Positions 16,573 to 25,991 of a DNA stretch of 64,000 bases are shown here, piece by piece; position 1 is the stretch's first letter; each line of letters begins with the position of its first letter. The stretch is from Gottfriedia acidiceleris (GTDB taxonomy: Bacteria; Bacillota; Bacilli; Bacillales; Bacillaceae_G), in assembly GCF_023115465.1 (NCBI RefSeq), contig NZ_CP096034.1, positions 4,340,001 to 4,404,000 of the forward strand, in the 5' to 3' direction. Below the pieces are notes generated by a model. The model did no database searches. It saw only the letters and a program-made list of their open reading frames with translations, and was not told the DNA's origin. The position numbers were made by a program, and so were the translations under genes.

Positions 16573-17277
16573 TGATACTTTTTTACTATATTGGACTCCG
16601 ACATCAATTAGTTCACTTATAAATTCTCTAATATTTCCTACTAAGACACCACCATGTCCAGTACACATTACACTACTATCAAACTGATTTATTTTTTTTA
16701 GTCCACCTAGAAAATGATCTAAGTGTTCTGTTGAGACTCCACCATCTCTCAAATACTTAACCCACTCATTTCTAAGGTCATCTCCTTTAGATACTAGTCC
16801 ATCTTTTGATAAAGGATCACCAAAGAAACACAAGAAATCACCCGTAAAAATTGTTTTTGATGGGCGATGATATAAAACGACTGAACCTGGGGTATGGTAT
16901 CCAACTAAATCATACTCAAACTCCTTTATTACTTCATAAGCTTTTAGGTCATTACTAAACTGAGTTAATTCAAGTGAATCAATCAAATCATTATCATTTG
17001 AATGGATAAACTTCTTAGCATTTTTAAATATACTAGAGCCTTCAATATGATCCTCATGTCCATGTGTAGCTAAAAAGAGATGGACGTCTTCTGGTGTTTT
17101 CCCCAACTCAACCAGAGCTTTCCTAAGATACTTAGAGTGGATCCCTTTTCCTGAATCAATGAGAGTAACTCCATTATCTTGAATTATAAAATAGCAATTA
17201 TTATATGATTTCCATTCGGTATCCCATATCGCTAAAGCGTATATGTTATCTACCACACGTTCAAAAGAAACTTCCAC
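16564..17277 (-). CDS. Metallo-beta-lactamase-fold hydrolase
   Basis: 237 aa. The metal-binding motif THGHEDH (about residues 69-75), a downstream metal histidine in GYHTPGSVV, the bridging aspartate in IFTGDFLCF and a final CTGHGG histidine are all present, so a catalytically intact binuclear metal site is expected. The start is GTG, directly after GGAGGTGAAGAC. It stands alone. Glyoxalase II, quinolone-response hydrolase and lactonase activities share this fold, and I cannot choose among them. Confidence 0.82.
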   Translation of the reverse strand: MEVSFERVVDNIYALAIWDTEWKSYNNCYFIIQDNGVTLIDSGKGIHSKYLRKALVELGKTPEDVHLFLATHGHEDHIEGSSIFKNAKKFIHSNDNDLIDSLELTQFSNDLKAYEVIKEFEYDLVGYHTPGSVVLYHRPSKTIFTGDFLCFFGDPLSKDGLVSKGDDLRNEWVKYLRDGGVSTEHLDHFLGGLKKINQFDSSVMCTGHGGVLVGNIREFISELIDVGVQYSKKVSDC

Positions 17278-17510
17278 GTCTTCACCTCCAGAATAGATAG
17301 TATTCGATATTTAATTAAAAAATCGGTCTGAAATACCTGCAATATAGTGTTCTATATTTACGACTAATAACCTTTTATCAATATGTTATCTAGTCAATAT
17401 GAATACATATTATGAAAGATTTCTCAAATTTAATGGGTCTTATCCACTACATCATAAATACATAAAACATAAATTTAACTTTTCAGAAAAAAAAGATTAG
17501 AAAATTAATA

Positions 17511-17519
17511 TGCTATAAT
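17511..17519 (+). promoter_or_regulatory. Extended -10 promoter of the APC permease
   Basis: TGCTATAAT is a consensus extended -10 element, about 40 bases before the GTG start. No good -35 is visible. It is embedded in an imperfect hairpin (AGATTAGAAA / TTTCTAAT). Confidence 0.55.
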
Positions 17520-17561
17520 CTTTCTAATTTTATAAATATAGTCCTGGAAGGAGCGTTTATC

Positions 17562-18896
17562 GTGGAAAAAGAAGTAAATTTAAAGAAAAATATTGGCTTT
17601 TTCGTTTCAACGTCTTTAGTAATCGGTACAGTAATTGGTTCTGGTATCTTTATGAAACCTGGGATCGTACTGTCTACAACGGCTAACTCCACTATGGCTC
17701 TATTTGCGTGGATTATCGGTGGTGTTATTACACTAGCAAGTGGATTAACGATTGCTGAAGTAAGTGTAAAAATCCCGAGAACTGGTGGATTATATGCTTA
17801 CATTGAAGAGGTTTATGGTGAGAAGTGGGGGTTTTTATGCGGTTGGGTACAAACCCTTATCTATGGACCAGCTGTTATGGGTGCTCTTAGTCTTTATTTT
17901 GGCTCTTTATTAGCAGATTTTTTCGGTTTTCAGGGAAGTAGTAAAGTTATTGGTATTATCACGATTGTATTACTTGGTAGTCTAAACATACTAGGCACTC
18001 AACTTGGTGGATTTATTCAAACAATCTCTACTGCTGGTAAACTAGTTCCTATTATTTTAATCGCTGTTTTTGGTATTCTTCAAGGGGACGTATCAGTTTT
18101 TAATGCAGAGAGTGGTAGTTCTACTCAAGCACTTAGTATGGGCGCAGCAGTATTAGCGACTTTATGGGCATATGATGGATGGATGAATGTAGGTTTTATG
18201 GCAGGAGAAATGAAGAATCCTTCAAAGACTCTTCCTAGATCAATTATTTCTGGTATTGTAATTGTTATTTTAGCTTATCTTTCTGTTAATATCGCAATGC
18301 TACATGTTTTATCTGCAAATAAAATTGTTGAATTAGGTCCTAATGCAGCTACTGCGGCAGCTTCTTCTCTATTTGGTAGTATTGGTGGAAAAATTCTTGC
18401 CATCGGAATTTTAATTTCTATTTTTGGCTGTTTAAATGGCAAAATTCTTACATTCCCAAGGGTTACATTTGCGATGGCAGAGCGAAACTTCCTACCTGGT
18501 TCAAAAGTATTATCAAGTATACACCCAAAATTTAATACGCCAGTAGGCTCAACAGTTTTCCAAATAGTTTTAGCATTAGCAATGATGATATTCTGGAACC
18601 CAGATCGACTTTCTGATATGGCTATATTTGCAGTTTTCTTATTTTATGGACTTGCATTTAATGCAATCTTCCTATTACGTAAAAAAGATAAAGGTGGAAA
18701 TAAATTATATAAAGTTCCTTTATACCCTATCACTCCGATTGTGGCAATATTAGGTACGCTTTATATCATCGGTAGTACGATTATAAATGCACCAATAGAT
18801 GCACTTGTCTCAATTGGTATTGCAATTGTTGGTTTACCTGTTTATTGGAGACTAAAATCGACTATTAGAAGCGAAGAAAAATATAAGGCAAGTTAA
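17562..18896 (+). CDS. APC-superfamily amino acid permease (LAT/SteT-like)
   Basis: 444 aa with about twelve transmembrane helices. TM1 carries the substrate-binding GSGIFMKPG signature, and the cytoplasmic loop after TM2 has IPRTGGLYAYIEEVYG. These place it in the L-type amino acid transporter branch whose B. subtilis member SteT exchanges serine and threonine. The GTG start follows GGAAGGAGCG. It is monocistronic, bounded by its own promoter and a bidirectional terminator. Substrate is inferred only at the level of neutral amino acids. Confidence 0.85.
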   Translation: MEKEVNLKKNIGFFVSTSLVIGTVIGSGIFMKPGIVLSTTANSTMALFAWIIGGVITLASGLTIAEVSVKIPRTGGLYAYIEEVYGEKWGFLCGWVQTLIYGPAVMGALSLYFGSLLADFFGFQGSSKVIGIITIVLLGSLNILGTQLGGFIQTISTAGKLVPIILIAVFGILQGDVSVFNAESGSSTQALSMGAAVLATLWAYDGWMNVGFMAGEMKNPSKTLPRSIISGIVIVILAYLSVNIAMLHVLSANKIVELGPNAATAAASSLFGSIGGKILAIGILISIFGCLNGKILTFPRVTFAMAERNFLPGSKVLSSIHPKFNTPVGSTVFQIVLALAMMIFWNPDRLSDMAIFAVFLFYGLAFNAIFLLRKKDKGGNKLYKVPLYPITPIVAILGTLYIIGSTIINAPIDALVSIGIAIVGLPVYWRLKSTIRSEEKYKAS

Positions 18897-18920
18897 TAGA
18901 TAAGAATATTTTAGATTAAT

Positions 18921-18963
18921 AAAAAGCAGGTAAAAGACTTCAAAATCTTTTACCTGCTTTTTT
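18921..18963. terminator. Bidirectional terminator between convergent genes
   Basis: Stem AAAAAGCAGGTAAAAGA / TCTTTTACCTGCTTTTT, with T runs reading outward on both strands. It ends the APC permease and the purine permease. Confidence 0.92.
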
Positions 18964-18973
18964 ATGTTCTCTA

Positions 18974-20275
18974 TTATTTATGTGCAAAAAATACTAATTG
19001 AACTAAGAATAATACTGCAAATAGATAAACAAATGGATGTACGTCATTAAATTTACGTTTAACGATTTTCATAATCGGATAAGAAATAAAGCCTAAAGCA
19101 ATACCGTTTGCAATGCTTGATGTTAATGGCATACTAACGATGACTAAAAATGCCGGGAATGCTTCTTCAAAATCATCCCATTTAATCTCGGAAATACTCT
19201 TAATCATAAAACACCCAACAATTATTAAGCTAGGTGCTGTAATTGCGGCAACTTCTGATACGGAACCAATCATTGGGCTAAAAAATGCTGCGATTATAAA
19301 TAGGACTACAACGGTTAATGATGTTAAACCAGTTTTTCCACCAGCACCTACACCAGCAGATGATTCTACAGTTGCAGCAGTCGGACTTGTTCCTAACATT
19401 GCACCAACGATTGTTCCAATTGAATCAGCAGAGAACGCACTTCCTCCCTTTTCTAACTTCCCATTTTTGATAAGACCTGCTTGTTTAACGATCGCTAGTA
19501 AGGCTCCTGTTGTATCGAATAACATGACAAGTAAGAATGAGAAAATGACACTATAAAGTCCGTATTCTATAATGTCTTTCACTGAATCAATTGGGTTGTA
19601 AACTAAAATTCCTTTTGGTAAATGAGGCATAGCAACAAAACCATTTGCAAAATTTAACTGACCTGTAAAATATGCAATTAGACCTGTCGTAATCATCCCT
19701 AGAAACAACGCACCATTTAAGTTAAGTGCCATAAATACGATTGTTATTAGTAAACCGATCAATGTAAGTGCAACTTTAGGTGAACTAAAATCACCAATTT
19801 GAACTAGATTAGTAGGGTGATCTGCGACAATACCTGATAAACGTAAGCCAATAAAGGTAATGAACAAACCAATTCCAGCAGCAATTGCATGCTTTAAGTT
19901 AGCGGGAATTGCTTGAATCAATTTTGTTCGGAAAGATGTTAAAGAAAGTAGTAAAAATAAAATTCCGGTAATAAAAACAGCAGAAAAACCTACTGAGTAT
20001 GGGAGATTATGTCCCCCAATTACAGAATAAGTAAAATAGGCATTTAACCCCATTGCAGGCGCTATAACGATGGGATAATTAGCGATTAATGACATTGTTA
20101 AAGTACCAATAATGGTAGCTAGAATAGTAGCTAAAAATGCCTGGTTAAACGGCACACCTGCATCCTTTAAAATCATAGGATTGACAATAATGATATACGC
20201 CAAAGTTAAAAATGTAGTTAAACCAGCTAATACTTCAATTTTAACTGAAGTATTTCGTTCTTTAAGTTGAAACAT
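18974..20275 (-). CDS. pbuG: Guanine/hypoxanthine permease (NCS2, AzgA/PbuG type)
   Basis: 433 aa, 12-14 transmembrane helices. AzgA-family hallmarks are AGLTTFLTLAYIIIVNP at the N-terminus, APAMGLNAYF near residue 77, FDTTGALLAIVKQAG and GAMLGTSPTAATVESSAG. ATG 20275 follows AAAGGAG. The gene is preceded by a purine riboswitch with a guanine-type specificity base, which supports guanine or hypoxanthine as substrate. PbuO is the close alternative name. Confidence 0.92.
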   Translation of the reverse strand: MFQLKERNTSVKIEVLAGLTTFLTLAYIIIVNPMILKDAGVPFNQAFLATILATIIGTLTMSLIANYPIVIAPAMGLNAYFTYSVIGGHNLPYSVGFSAVFITGILFLLLSLTSFRTKLIQAIPANLKHAIAAGIGLFITFIGLRLSGIVADHPTNLVQIGDFSSPKVALTLIGLLITIVFMALNLNGALFLGMITTGLIAYFTGQLNFANGFVAMPHLPKGILVYNPIDSVKDIIEYGLYSVIFSFLLVMLFDTTGALLAIVKQAGLIKNGKLEKGGSAFSADSIGTIVGAMLGTSPTAATVESSAGVGAGGKTGLTSLTVVVLFIIAAFFSPMIGSVSEVAAITAPSLIIVGCFMIKSISEIKWDDFEEAFPAFLVIVSMPLTSSIANGIALGFISYPIMKIVKRKFNDVHPFVYLFAVLFLVQLVFFAHK

Positions 20276-20302
20276 ACGATGACTCCTTTATTATATTAAA
20301 AT

Positions 20303-20344
20303 AAAAAAACTACCCGCTTTTTATGAGAAAAAGCAGGCAGTTTT
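20303..20344 (-). terminator. Terminator, expression platform of the purine riboswitch
   Basis: Minus-strand AAAACTGCCTGCTTTTT / AAAAAGCGGGTAGTTTT stem followed by Ts, between aptamer and pbuG. Confidence 0.9.
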
Positions 20345-20376
20345 ACATTGTAAAGAAAACAAAAATCCAGAGCTCT

Positions 20377-20446
20377 TCCTCATAGTCTAGCAGTTTACGG
20401 GCGCTAGGTAGAAACTCTTGAACCTTATTTTCAAGTTTATATGAGA
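20377..20446 (-). promoter_or_regulatory. Purine riboswitch, guanine class
   Basis: The minus strand contains TCATATAA, GTTTCTACC, CCGTAAA and GACTATGA, the invariant blocks of the purine aptamer with its two loop-loop partners. The discriminating base corresponding to position 74 is C (20385), which selects guanine/hypoxanthine over adenine. Confidence 0.95.
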
Positions 20447-20467
20447 AAATATTAATATATTTTTTCT

Positions 20468-20496
20468 ATCATACGACCTGCCTTAGAGTCTGTCAA
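20468..20496 (-). promoter_or_regulatory. Sigma-A promoter of the pbuG leader
   Basis: Consensus TTGACA (20491-20496), a 17-base spacer, and TATGAT (20468-20473) on the minus strand, about 20 bases upstream of the aptamer. Confidence 0.8.
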
Positions 20497-20666
20497 TAAA
20501 AATCATTTTTGTTATATAATTTAGAAAATAATATAATGAATGTGGATAAAATAGTAAACAACAATAATTTAAAAGGACTTTTTAGGAATAGTCGAATGGT
20601 ATTCTCAATAAAAAGCTATATATGTTATTCTGAAAGTATAATTAAGAATTTAAGGGGTTGTTTAAC

Positions 20667-21374
20667 ATTCGTTTAAATAAATTTATTAGTGAGTCTGGTA
20701 AGGCTTCGAGACGTGGAGCGGATAAGTTAATTAGTGAAGGACGAGTAAAATTAAATGGTAGAGTAGCAAAAGTCGGCGATCAAGTCGAACCTGGTGATGA
20801 AGTAATTGTAAATGGTGAACATATTAGACTGGCTCGAAATCATGTATATATAGCCTTGAACAAGCCAGTTGGTATAACAAGTACTACTGAAAAAGGTGTA
20901 AAAGGGAATATTGTTGATCTCGTAAACCATCCATTACGTATCTTTAATATCGGAAGATTGGATAAGGATTCTGAAGGTTTGATTCTCCTTACAAATGATG
21001 GCGATATTGTAAATGAAATTTTACGAGCTGAAAATAGGCATGAAAAAGAATATATCGTTTCAGTAGATAAACCAATAACTGCTGAATTTTTAACTAAAAT
21101 GTCTGAAGGAGTAAAAATATTAGGTACTAAAACACTTCCATGTGAAGTTAAACAGCTTTCGAAATTTGATTTCCAAATCATTTTAACACAAGGTTTAAAC
21201 CGCCAAATTCGTCGAATGTGTGAAGCGCTTGGATACGAAGTCTATCGATTACAAAGAACAAGAATTATGAATATACATCTAGGCAATCTACCAATTGGCC
21301 AATGGAGAGACTTATCTAAGAAAGAAAAAACACAGTTATTTAGAGAATTAAATTACGAACCAAATGAATGGTGA
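20667..21374 (+). CDS. rluF: 23S rRNA pseudouridine synthase, RluF type
   Basis: About 235 aa. The N-terminal S4 RNA-binding domain ([20 protein letters not shown]) is followed by the RsuA-type catalytic domain with [18 protein letters not shown], whose aspartate is the nucleophile, and [14 protein letters not shown]. It modifies a uridine of 23S rRNA. Start choice is unusual. The family normally begins M-R-[LI]-N-K-F; here that position is ATT at 20667, nine bases after AAGGGG. The only other candidate, TTG 20658, abuts that site with no spacer. I therefore favour an AUU start. Confidence 0.88.
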   Translation: MRLNKFISESGKASRRGADKLISEGRVKLNGRVAKVGDQVEPGDEVIVNGEHIRLARNHVYIALNKPVGITSTTEKGVKGNIVDLVNHPLRIFNIGRLDKDSEGLILLTNDGDIVNEILRAENRHEKEYIVSVDKPITAEFLTKMSEGVKILGTKTLPCEVKQLSKFDFQIILTQGLNRQIRRMCEALGYEVYRLQRTRIMNIHLGNLPIGQWRDLSKKEKTQLFRELNYEPNEW

Positions 21375-21376
21375 AC

Positions 21377-21420
21377 TAAAAAAAAAGACTGTTTCAATTT
21401 AATTGAATTAGTCTTTTTTT
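21377..21420 (+). terminator. Terminator of rluF
   Basis: AAAAAGACT ... AGTCTTTTTTT stem with an inner TTCAATTTAATTGAA arm and a terminal T run. Confidence 0.85.
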
Positions 21421-21469
21421 GCTCAATTAAGAGTATGCAAAATATTAGTATGACTGAATTCCTATCAAA

Positions 21470-21512
21470 AAAAGAAACTACTATTAAGTAAAATTTAATA
21501 GTAGCTTCTTTT
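21470..21512 (-). terminator. Terminator of the subtilase gene
   Basis: Minus-strand AGAAGCTACTATTAAA / TTAATAGTAGTTTCT stem followed by seven Ts, just past the subtilase stop codon. Confidence 0.85.
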
Positions 21513-21522
21513 GGGTATATGA

Positions 21523-24500
21523 TTATAAGCCTAATTGACTTTTAATCGTTTCTAACGTTTGGTTATTATAAATTGTTTTCGGTGTAGGTGCATTTTGTAC
21601 TGATGGATTTTGCTTTAAGTAATTTTTCTCAATTAAAGCAAAATCTTTTGCATCTACTGTTCCGTCGAAATTGATATCTGCATTTCGATTGTTTGTTCCC
21701 CAATTAGTTTGAACGTAAAGTGCATCTTGTACATCGATTACATTGTCTTGGTTAACATCTCCACCAATTAAGCTAATGTTAGTTGTTTCTGATTTTCCAT
21801 ATAATACGCCTTTGTATTCAAAACCAAATTTTTGAGAATTCTTCGTAATAAAGTGTCCTGGTACATTTACTTCAAACGTATATGCATCTTTACTTAATGC
21901 AAGTGGTTCAAGACTAAATTTACCTCTACTAATTAAATTAGTAGCGTCTAGACTAAAATCACCGTTTGTTACTTTAATTGTAGCTCCTACTTTTTTCCAA
22001 TCGCGAGATCCTAAATAAGGTGTTTGACCTTCTTCTTGAACTAAAAACCCTTCAGGAATAATATTTCCTTGAACTCGGTTAAATCTTGGTTTTAATTGGA
22101 ATCGTTTACCAGCATTTAACAACTTCACTGCTTGTCCGTTAGCATCCACTATATTAGCAGATGGGTTAATGTAACCAATTGGATAGAAAAGTTGGTCCTG
22201 TACTTTTACTTTTATATTTACTACTTCTGAGCGATCGAATACTGTATTCTCTTTAAACGTTACTTTGATTTTATTACCAATTACTTGAATACTTGCTTTA
22301 TCCTTAAATTTTTCAGTTAAAGCAGCGTCTACAAGATTTACATATGGAATCCCTACAGCTTGTGCATCATCAAAATTCCAAGTTGCTTCTTTTACACCTT
22401 GTAAGTTGTCTAATACTAGAGAGGCAGACAAGATATCTCCTGATCTAGCTAGTTCTACATTATGTTTAGCGTATGAGACAGGTGTACCTTCTTTAACGAA
22501 ATAGTATTCTTTCCAGTTTGCTTGATTTCCAGCTGCATCATAACCAATTAAATTGTATGATAGTGCTGGAGCATTTTCATCCATTTCTACTTCATCAACC
22601 CACTTACCGCTCTTGTCCATATGGATTGGACCCTGAGGAATAGGGAATCCATAAGTATAAACTGCAAAGTTTGATGTTTCGTCTAAATTAATACCTGCTT
22701 GCTGCATTTCTGTTAAAGCAGCGTCTTTTACTTCCATTTCAAACGGATAAGTCTTTTGTCCTGGCTTGTACTCAATAAAAGGTGAATCACCATCTAGAGA
22801 ACTTTTTACTGTTGGTGTATCAATATCAATAAAGATATCATCAGATTTAATTTTCTGTTTTCCATTTGGTAATGTTGTTATGAATTTCAATTTATAATGT
22901 CCAGGTTTAGCCTGACTCACTTCGGTTGATACAGGTTGTTTTTTATCACCTGTAAACTTGTAATATGCCCCATAAAATGCTTGTTGTATGAAGTAATCTA
23001 CATCTGTCGTTGCACTTTTCATATTAAGCGTGCCAACAAGTCCTAAATCTTGATTTGTATTAGCGTCTTGTAATACGACATCTAAATTGTCAACTGGAGA
23101 ACCTAAATTGAATTTTAATGATGTTACAAATGTTTTATATGAATCATATGTTCCGTAATACAATGGAGAGATAGCATGTGATGATAGGCTAAGAGTATCA
23201 AAGCCTTCATCTGATTTCTTAAAACTAAATGGAATACGATATTGCTCTGTTTTATCTTCACTATTTGTTAATAAAACATAGCCTTCATAATAACCTATTT
23301 TTGCTGTAGATGGGACAGTTAATGTTGCTTTTACTGTTTTAACCGTGTTCTTATCCACTTTAATTGAATTACTAATATCTAGAACAACCCCGTTCTCTTG
23401 TAATCCATTCTTACCATTTGCATTATCCACTACTTTTACATCAAATGTTTTCTTTTTATCGCTATTGTTTTTAAACTCAATGTCTTTCTTTACTTTTAAT
23501 TCTGAGTCATCTTTGACAACTTGTTTACCGAAACTTAACCCGCCAGTTTCATTTTTTGCATTTATTAAATCGTTGCCGACCGGGATTAATGTTTCATCTT
23601 GTACTTTTATTTCTGTTTGAGTGTGAAGAGCTTGATATGGATCTACACGACCTGCTCCTACTTCAAACACGCTATAATTTCCATTTAATTTATCAGCAGT
23701 ATTCATCAGGATTGATTTAACGTCTGCTGGCTGAAGGTTTGGATTCTGTCCGATTAATAATGCCGCTACACCAGCTGCAAATGGTGATGCCATAGACGTT
23801 CCATCCAATCGTTGATATGCATATCTATAGTCTTCTGGTGTATCATGATTTGCAATATATGAAGGAACCGTAGATAGAACACTTACACCAGGCGCTGTGA
23901 TTTCAGGCTTCATTTGGAAGTTACCTTTAACTGGTCCTCTTGAGCTAAAGTCCGCTAGCTTATCACCTTCAGTAGTCACTTCTTTTAAATTTGTAAAAGT
24001 AAATGTTGTATTTCCATTTGCATTTTTTGCCTTTAATTCTTCTCCTGCTTTCTTTGTCATTGAGAATGCAGGAATATATTCCATTGACTCACCTAAGTTA
24101 GATCCAACATGTCCATCAACATTGTTGTACATAATGACAGCTTTTGCTCCGTTTTGCTTTGCAAACTTCACTTTATCAACTAGTGCAAAATTTCCACGTT
24201 GAACGAAAGCAATTTTCCCGGCAACATTTTTATTTTTGTAATCATTTAATGTTCCTAATCCAACATCTACTAGTTCAAGAGATTTTCCTTCCAAACTATT
24301 AAAGCTATCAGCAAAGCTTCTAGCCATACTTACAAGATCAGTTGACCATCCACCTGCTACTTTTCCATCAAATGTTGTAATTGAAGTTGGAACATCACTA
24401 GCTCCAACCGTTAGAGCAAATGCTGCCGTACCTGGTGATCCTAAAGTATACGCTTTAGGTCCACTGTTACCTGCAGAAACCACTGCCGTTACACCATTTA

Positions 24501-25587
24501 ATACTGCATAGTTTATTGCAGTACTACTTGGATAATATGGATTGTTAATAGCTGCACCTAAAGAAAGGTTAATAACATCCATTCCATCTTGAACTGCTTT
24601 ATCAATCCCAGCAAGTATATTTTCAGTTGATCCAGTTCCATAAGGACCAAGTACACGGTACATATATAAATCAGCATCAGGTGCAACACCTTCTACTGAT
24701 ACTCCATTTTCACCTTTATTTTGTCCTACAATTGTTCCCGATACATGTGTACCATGCTCAGTATAGTATGAGCCATTACCATTAGTTTCAGGCTGTTTTG
24801 ATGCCTGCCAGTCCTTGTATGTAGCTTCCATTGGGTCATTATCATTATCTACAAAATCGTATCCCCCTTTAAAAGCGTCTTTTAAATCAGGGTGGTTATA
24901 GTCAATACCAGTATCTAGTACCCCTATTTTAACTCCTTTACCTGTTATACCCTCTTTATGTAACATATCCACATTTAAATAAGAAATGCTATCTACTGAT
25001 GTAGTTGTTTTACTTGCAATATCTGTTGGTACATCTTCTTTAACTGGATCTACATTAAAAGTTACATCTTTATAAATCGCTTTAACAGCATCTGATTTTA
25101 AAAGTTCTTTCACTTGATTTGCAGGAAGTGTAATCGCTGCACCATTAAATGCTGTTTTATACGTTTTTGTAATAACAGGAGCGTTTTTCTTTTCCTTAAC
25201 CTTAACGAACTTTCCTACATCTTCTTTAAAAACCTTGTGCTCTTTGTCTACTTGTTCTTTTGCTGATTCTTTAGTTAATGACTTCCCATCAATTGCAGCT
25301 TCTAATACCGCAACATTACTTGGATCTGAATTAAACTGAACGATGACAGAGACATTTTTATCAGAGTCCAGTTCACCTACTTGAAAGCCTTGAAGACCTT
25401 CTTGACCGTTTAGTTCTAATTGTTTTAATGCTTCTCTTTGCTCTGGTGTAATTGAAGCTAAAATTTCTTCTGCTTTAGAAGTTGCCGCATTTGCCGTTAA
25501 GTATGACTTTGCACTGAAAGGTGAAATAAGCAGACTTGTTGAAAGGGCAAGTACTGCCGAGTGCTTTGCCAATGTAGTTACCTTCAT
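21523..25587 (-). CDS. Secreted Vpr-type subtilisin-like protease with dockerin-like tail
   Basis: About 1354 aa, secreted. In order: a Sec signal peptide; an I9-type propeptide (about 60-185); and an S8 domain with Asp in GVLDTGIDYNHPDL (about 228), His in HGTHVSG (about 283) and Ser in DGTSMASPFAAG (about 600). A PA domain (about 410-530) is inserted between His and Ser. Long beta-rich regions follow, then a C-terminal pair of calcium loops DVNQDNVIDVQD and DINFDGTVDAKD as in type I dockerins. ATG 25587 is nine bases from GGGGG; ATG 25596 is too close. It is divergent from an HTH-TPR regulator. Confidence 0.92.
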   Translation of the reverse strand: MKVTTLAKHSAVLALSTSLLISPFSAKSYLTANAATSKAEEILASITPEQREALKQLELNGQEGLQGFQVGELDSDKNVSVIVQFNSDPSNVAVLEAAIDGKSLTKESAKEQVDKEHKVFKEDVGKFVKVKEKKNAPVITKTYKTAFNGAAITLPANQVKELLKSDAVKAIYKDVTFNVDPVKEDVPTDIASKTTTSVDSISYLNVDMLHKEGITGKGVKIGVLDTGIDYNHPDLKDAFKGGYDFVDNDNDPMEATYKDWQASKQPETNGNGSYYTEHGTHVSGTIVGQNKGENGVSVEGVAPDADLYMYRVLGPYGTGSTENILAGIDKAVQDGMDVINLSLGAAINNPYYPSSTAINYAVLNGVTAVVSAGNSGPKAYTLGSPGTAAFALTVGASDVPTSITTFDGKVAGGWSTDLVSMARSFADSFNSLEGKSLELVDVGLGTLNDYKNKNVAGKIAFVQRGNFALVDKVKFAKQNGAKAVIMYNNVDGHVGSNLGESMEYIPAFSMTKKAGEELKAKNANGNTTFTFTNLKEVTTEGDKLADFSSRGPVKGNFQMKPEITAPGVSVLSTVPSYIANHDTPEDYRYAYQRLDGTSMASPFAAGVAALLIGQNPNLQPADVKSILMNTADKLNGNYSVFEVGAGRVDPYQALHTQTEIKVQDETLIPVGNDLINAKNETGGLSFGKQVVKDDSELKVKKDIEFKNNSDKKKTFDVKVVDNANGKNGLQENGVVLDISNSIKVDKNTVKTVKATLTVPSTAKIGYYEGYVLLTNSEDKTEQYRIPFSFKKSDEGFDTLSLSSHAISPLYYGTYDSYKTFVTSLKFNLGSPVDNLDVVLQDANTNQDLGLVGTLNMKSATTDVDYFIQQAFYGAYYKFTGDKKQPVSTEVSQAKPGHYKLKFITTLPNGKQKIKSDDIFIDIDTPTVKSSLDGDSPFIEYKPGQKTYPFEMEVKDAALTEMQQAGINLDETSNFAVYTYGFPIPQGPIHMDKSGKWVDEVEMDENAPALSYNLIGYDAAGNQANWKEYYFVKEGTPVSYAKHNVELARSGDILSASLVLDNLQGVKEATWNFDDAQAVGIPYVNLVDAALTEKFKDKASIQVIGNKIKVTFKENTVFDRSEVVNIKVKVQDQLFYPIGYINPSANIVDANGQAVKLLNAGKRFQLKPRFNRVQGNIIPEGFLVQEEGQTPYLGSRDWKKVGATIKVTNGDFSLDATNLISRGKFSLEPLALSKDAYTFEVNVPGHFITKNSQKFGFEYKGVLYGKSETTNISLIGGDVNQDNVIDVQDALYVQTNWGTNNRNADINFDGTVDAKDFALIEKNYLKQNPSVQNAPTPKTIYNNQTLETIKSQLGL

Positions 25588-25684
25588 AAACTTCATCCCC
25601 CATTTTTCTATATATAGTTGAAAAATTCTTACTATTTAAATAGTAATCGCATTTAGGGAAAAAGCATATTGTGTTATTTTTAAT

Positions 25685-25780
25685 CGAAATTTCGGTCATT
25701 TTGTAGGATTTTTTTCCTAAAAAGCATTGAAATTTGAAAGGAAATTTCATTAAATATTAAAAAAGCATGAAATTTTTCTT
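25685..25780. promoter_or_regulatory. Cluster of GAAATTTC inverted repeats between subtilase and regulator
   Basis: CGAAATTTCG (25685-25694) is a perfect palindrome. TGAAATTT and AAATTTCA (25728-25735 and 25742-25749) form an inverted repeat with a six-base spacer. The element AAGCAT(T)GAAATTT occurs twice, about 40 bases apart. These are operator candidates, but AT-rich DNA makes chance matches possible. Confidence 0.4.
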
Positions 25781-25816
25781 AAAAATTTGTGTTATTTTTA
25801 TTTTGAAATGAAAGTA

Positions 25817-25844
25817 TTTGACTTTACCAAATTCTAGTTATAAT
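25817..25844 (+). promoter_or_regulatory. Promoter of the HTH-TPR regulator
   Basis: TTTGAC (25817-25822), a 16-base spacer and consensus TATAAT (25839-25844), leaving a leader of about 140 bases before the ATG. Confidence 0.6.
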
Positions 25845-25991
25845 GAAATTAATAGGTATTTCAAAGTCTTTGTACTTTCTAGTTTCTTAGATTTGCGTTA
25901 AAAGAACATTCGCAAATTGTAGGAATGTAATCTTGCACTGACGTAAAAAACTTCGTAGTTAATCATCTGGAATTAGAAAAGGAGAGAACAT

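Noticed and set aside
25475-25750. Minus-strand 91-codon frame overlapping the subtilase start
   Set aside because: It lies out of frame across the signal peptide and promoter region, with no ribosome binding site or secretion signal of its own.
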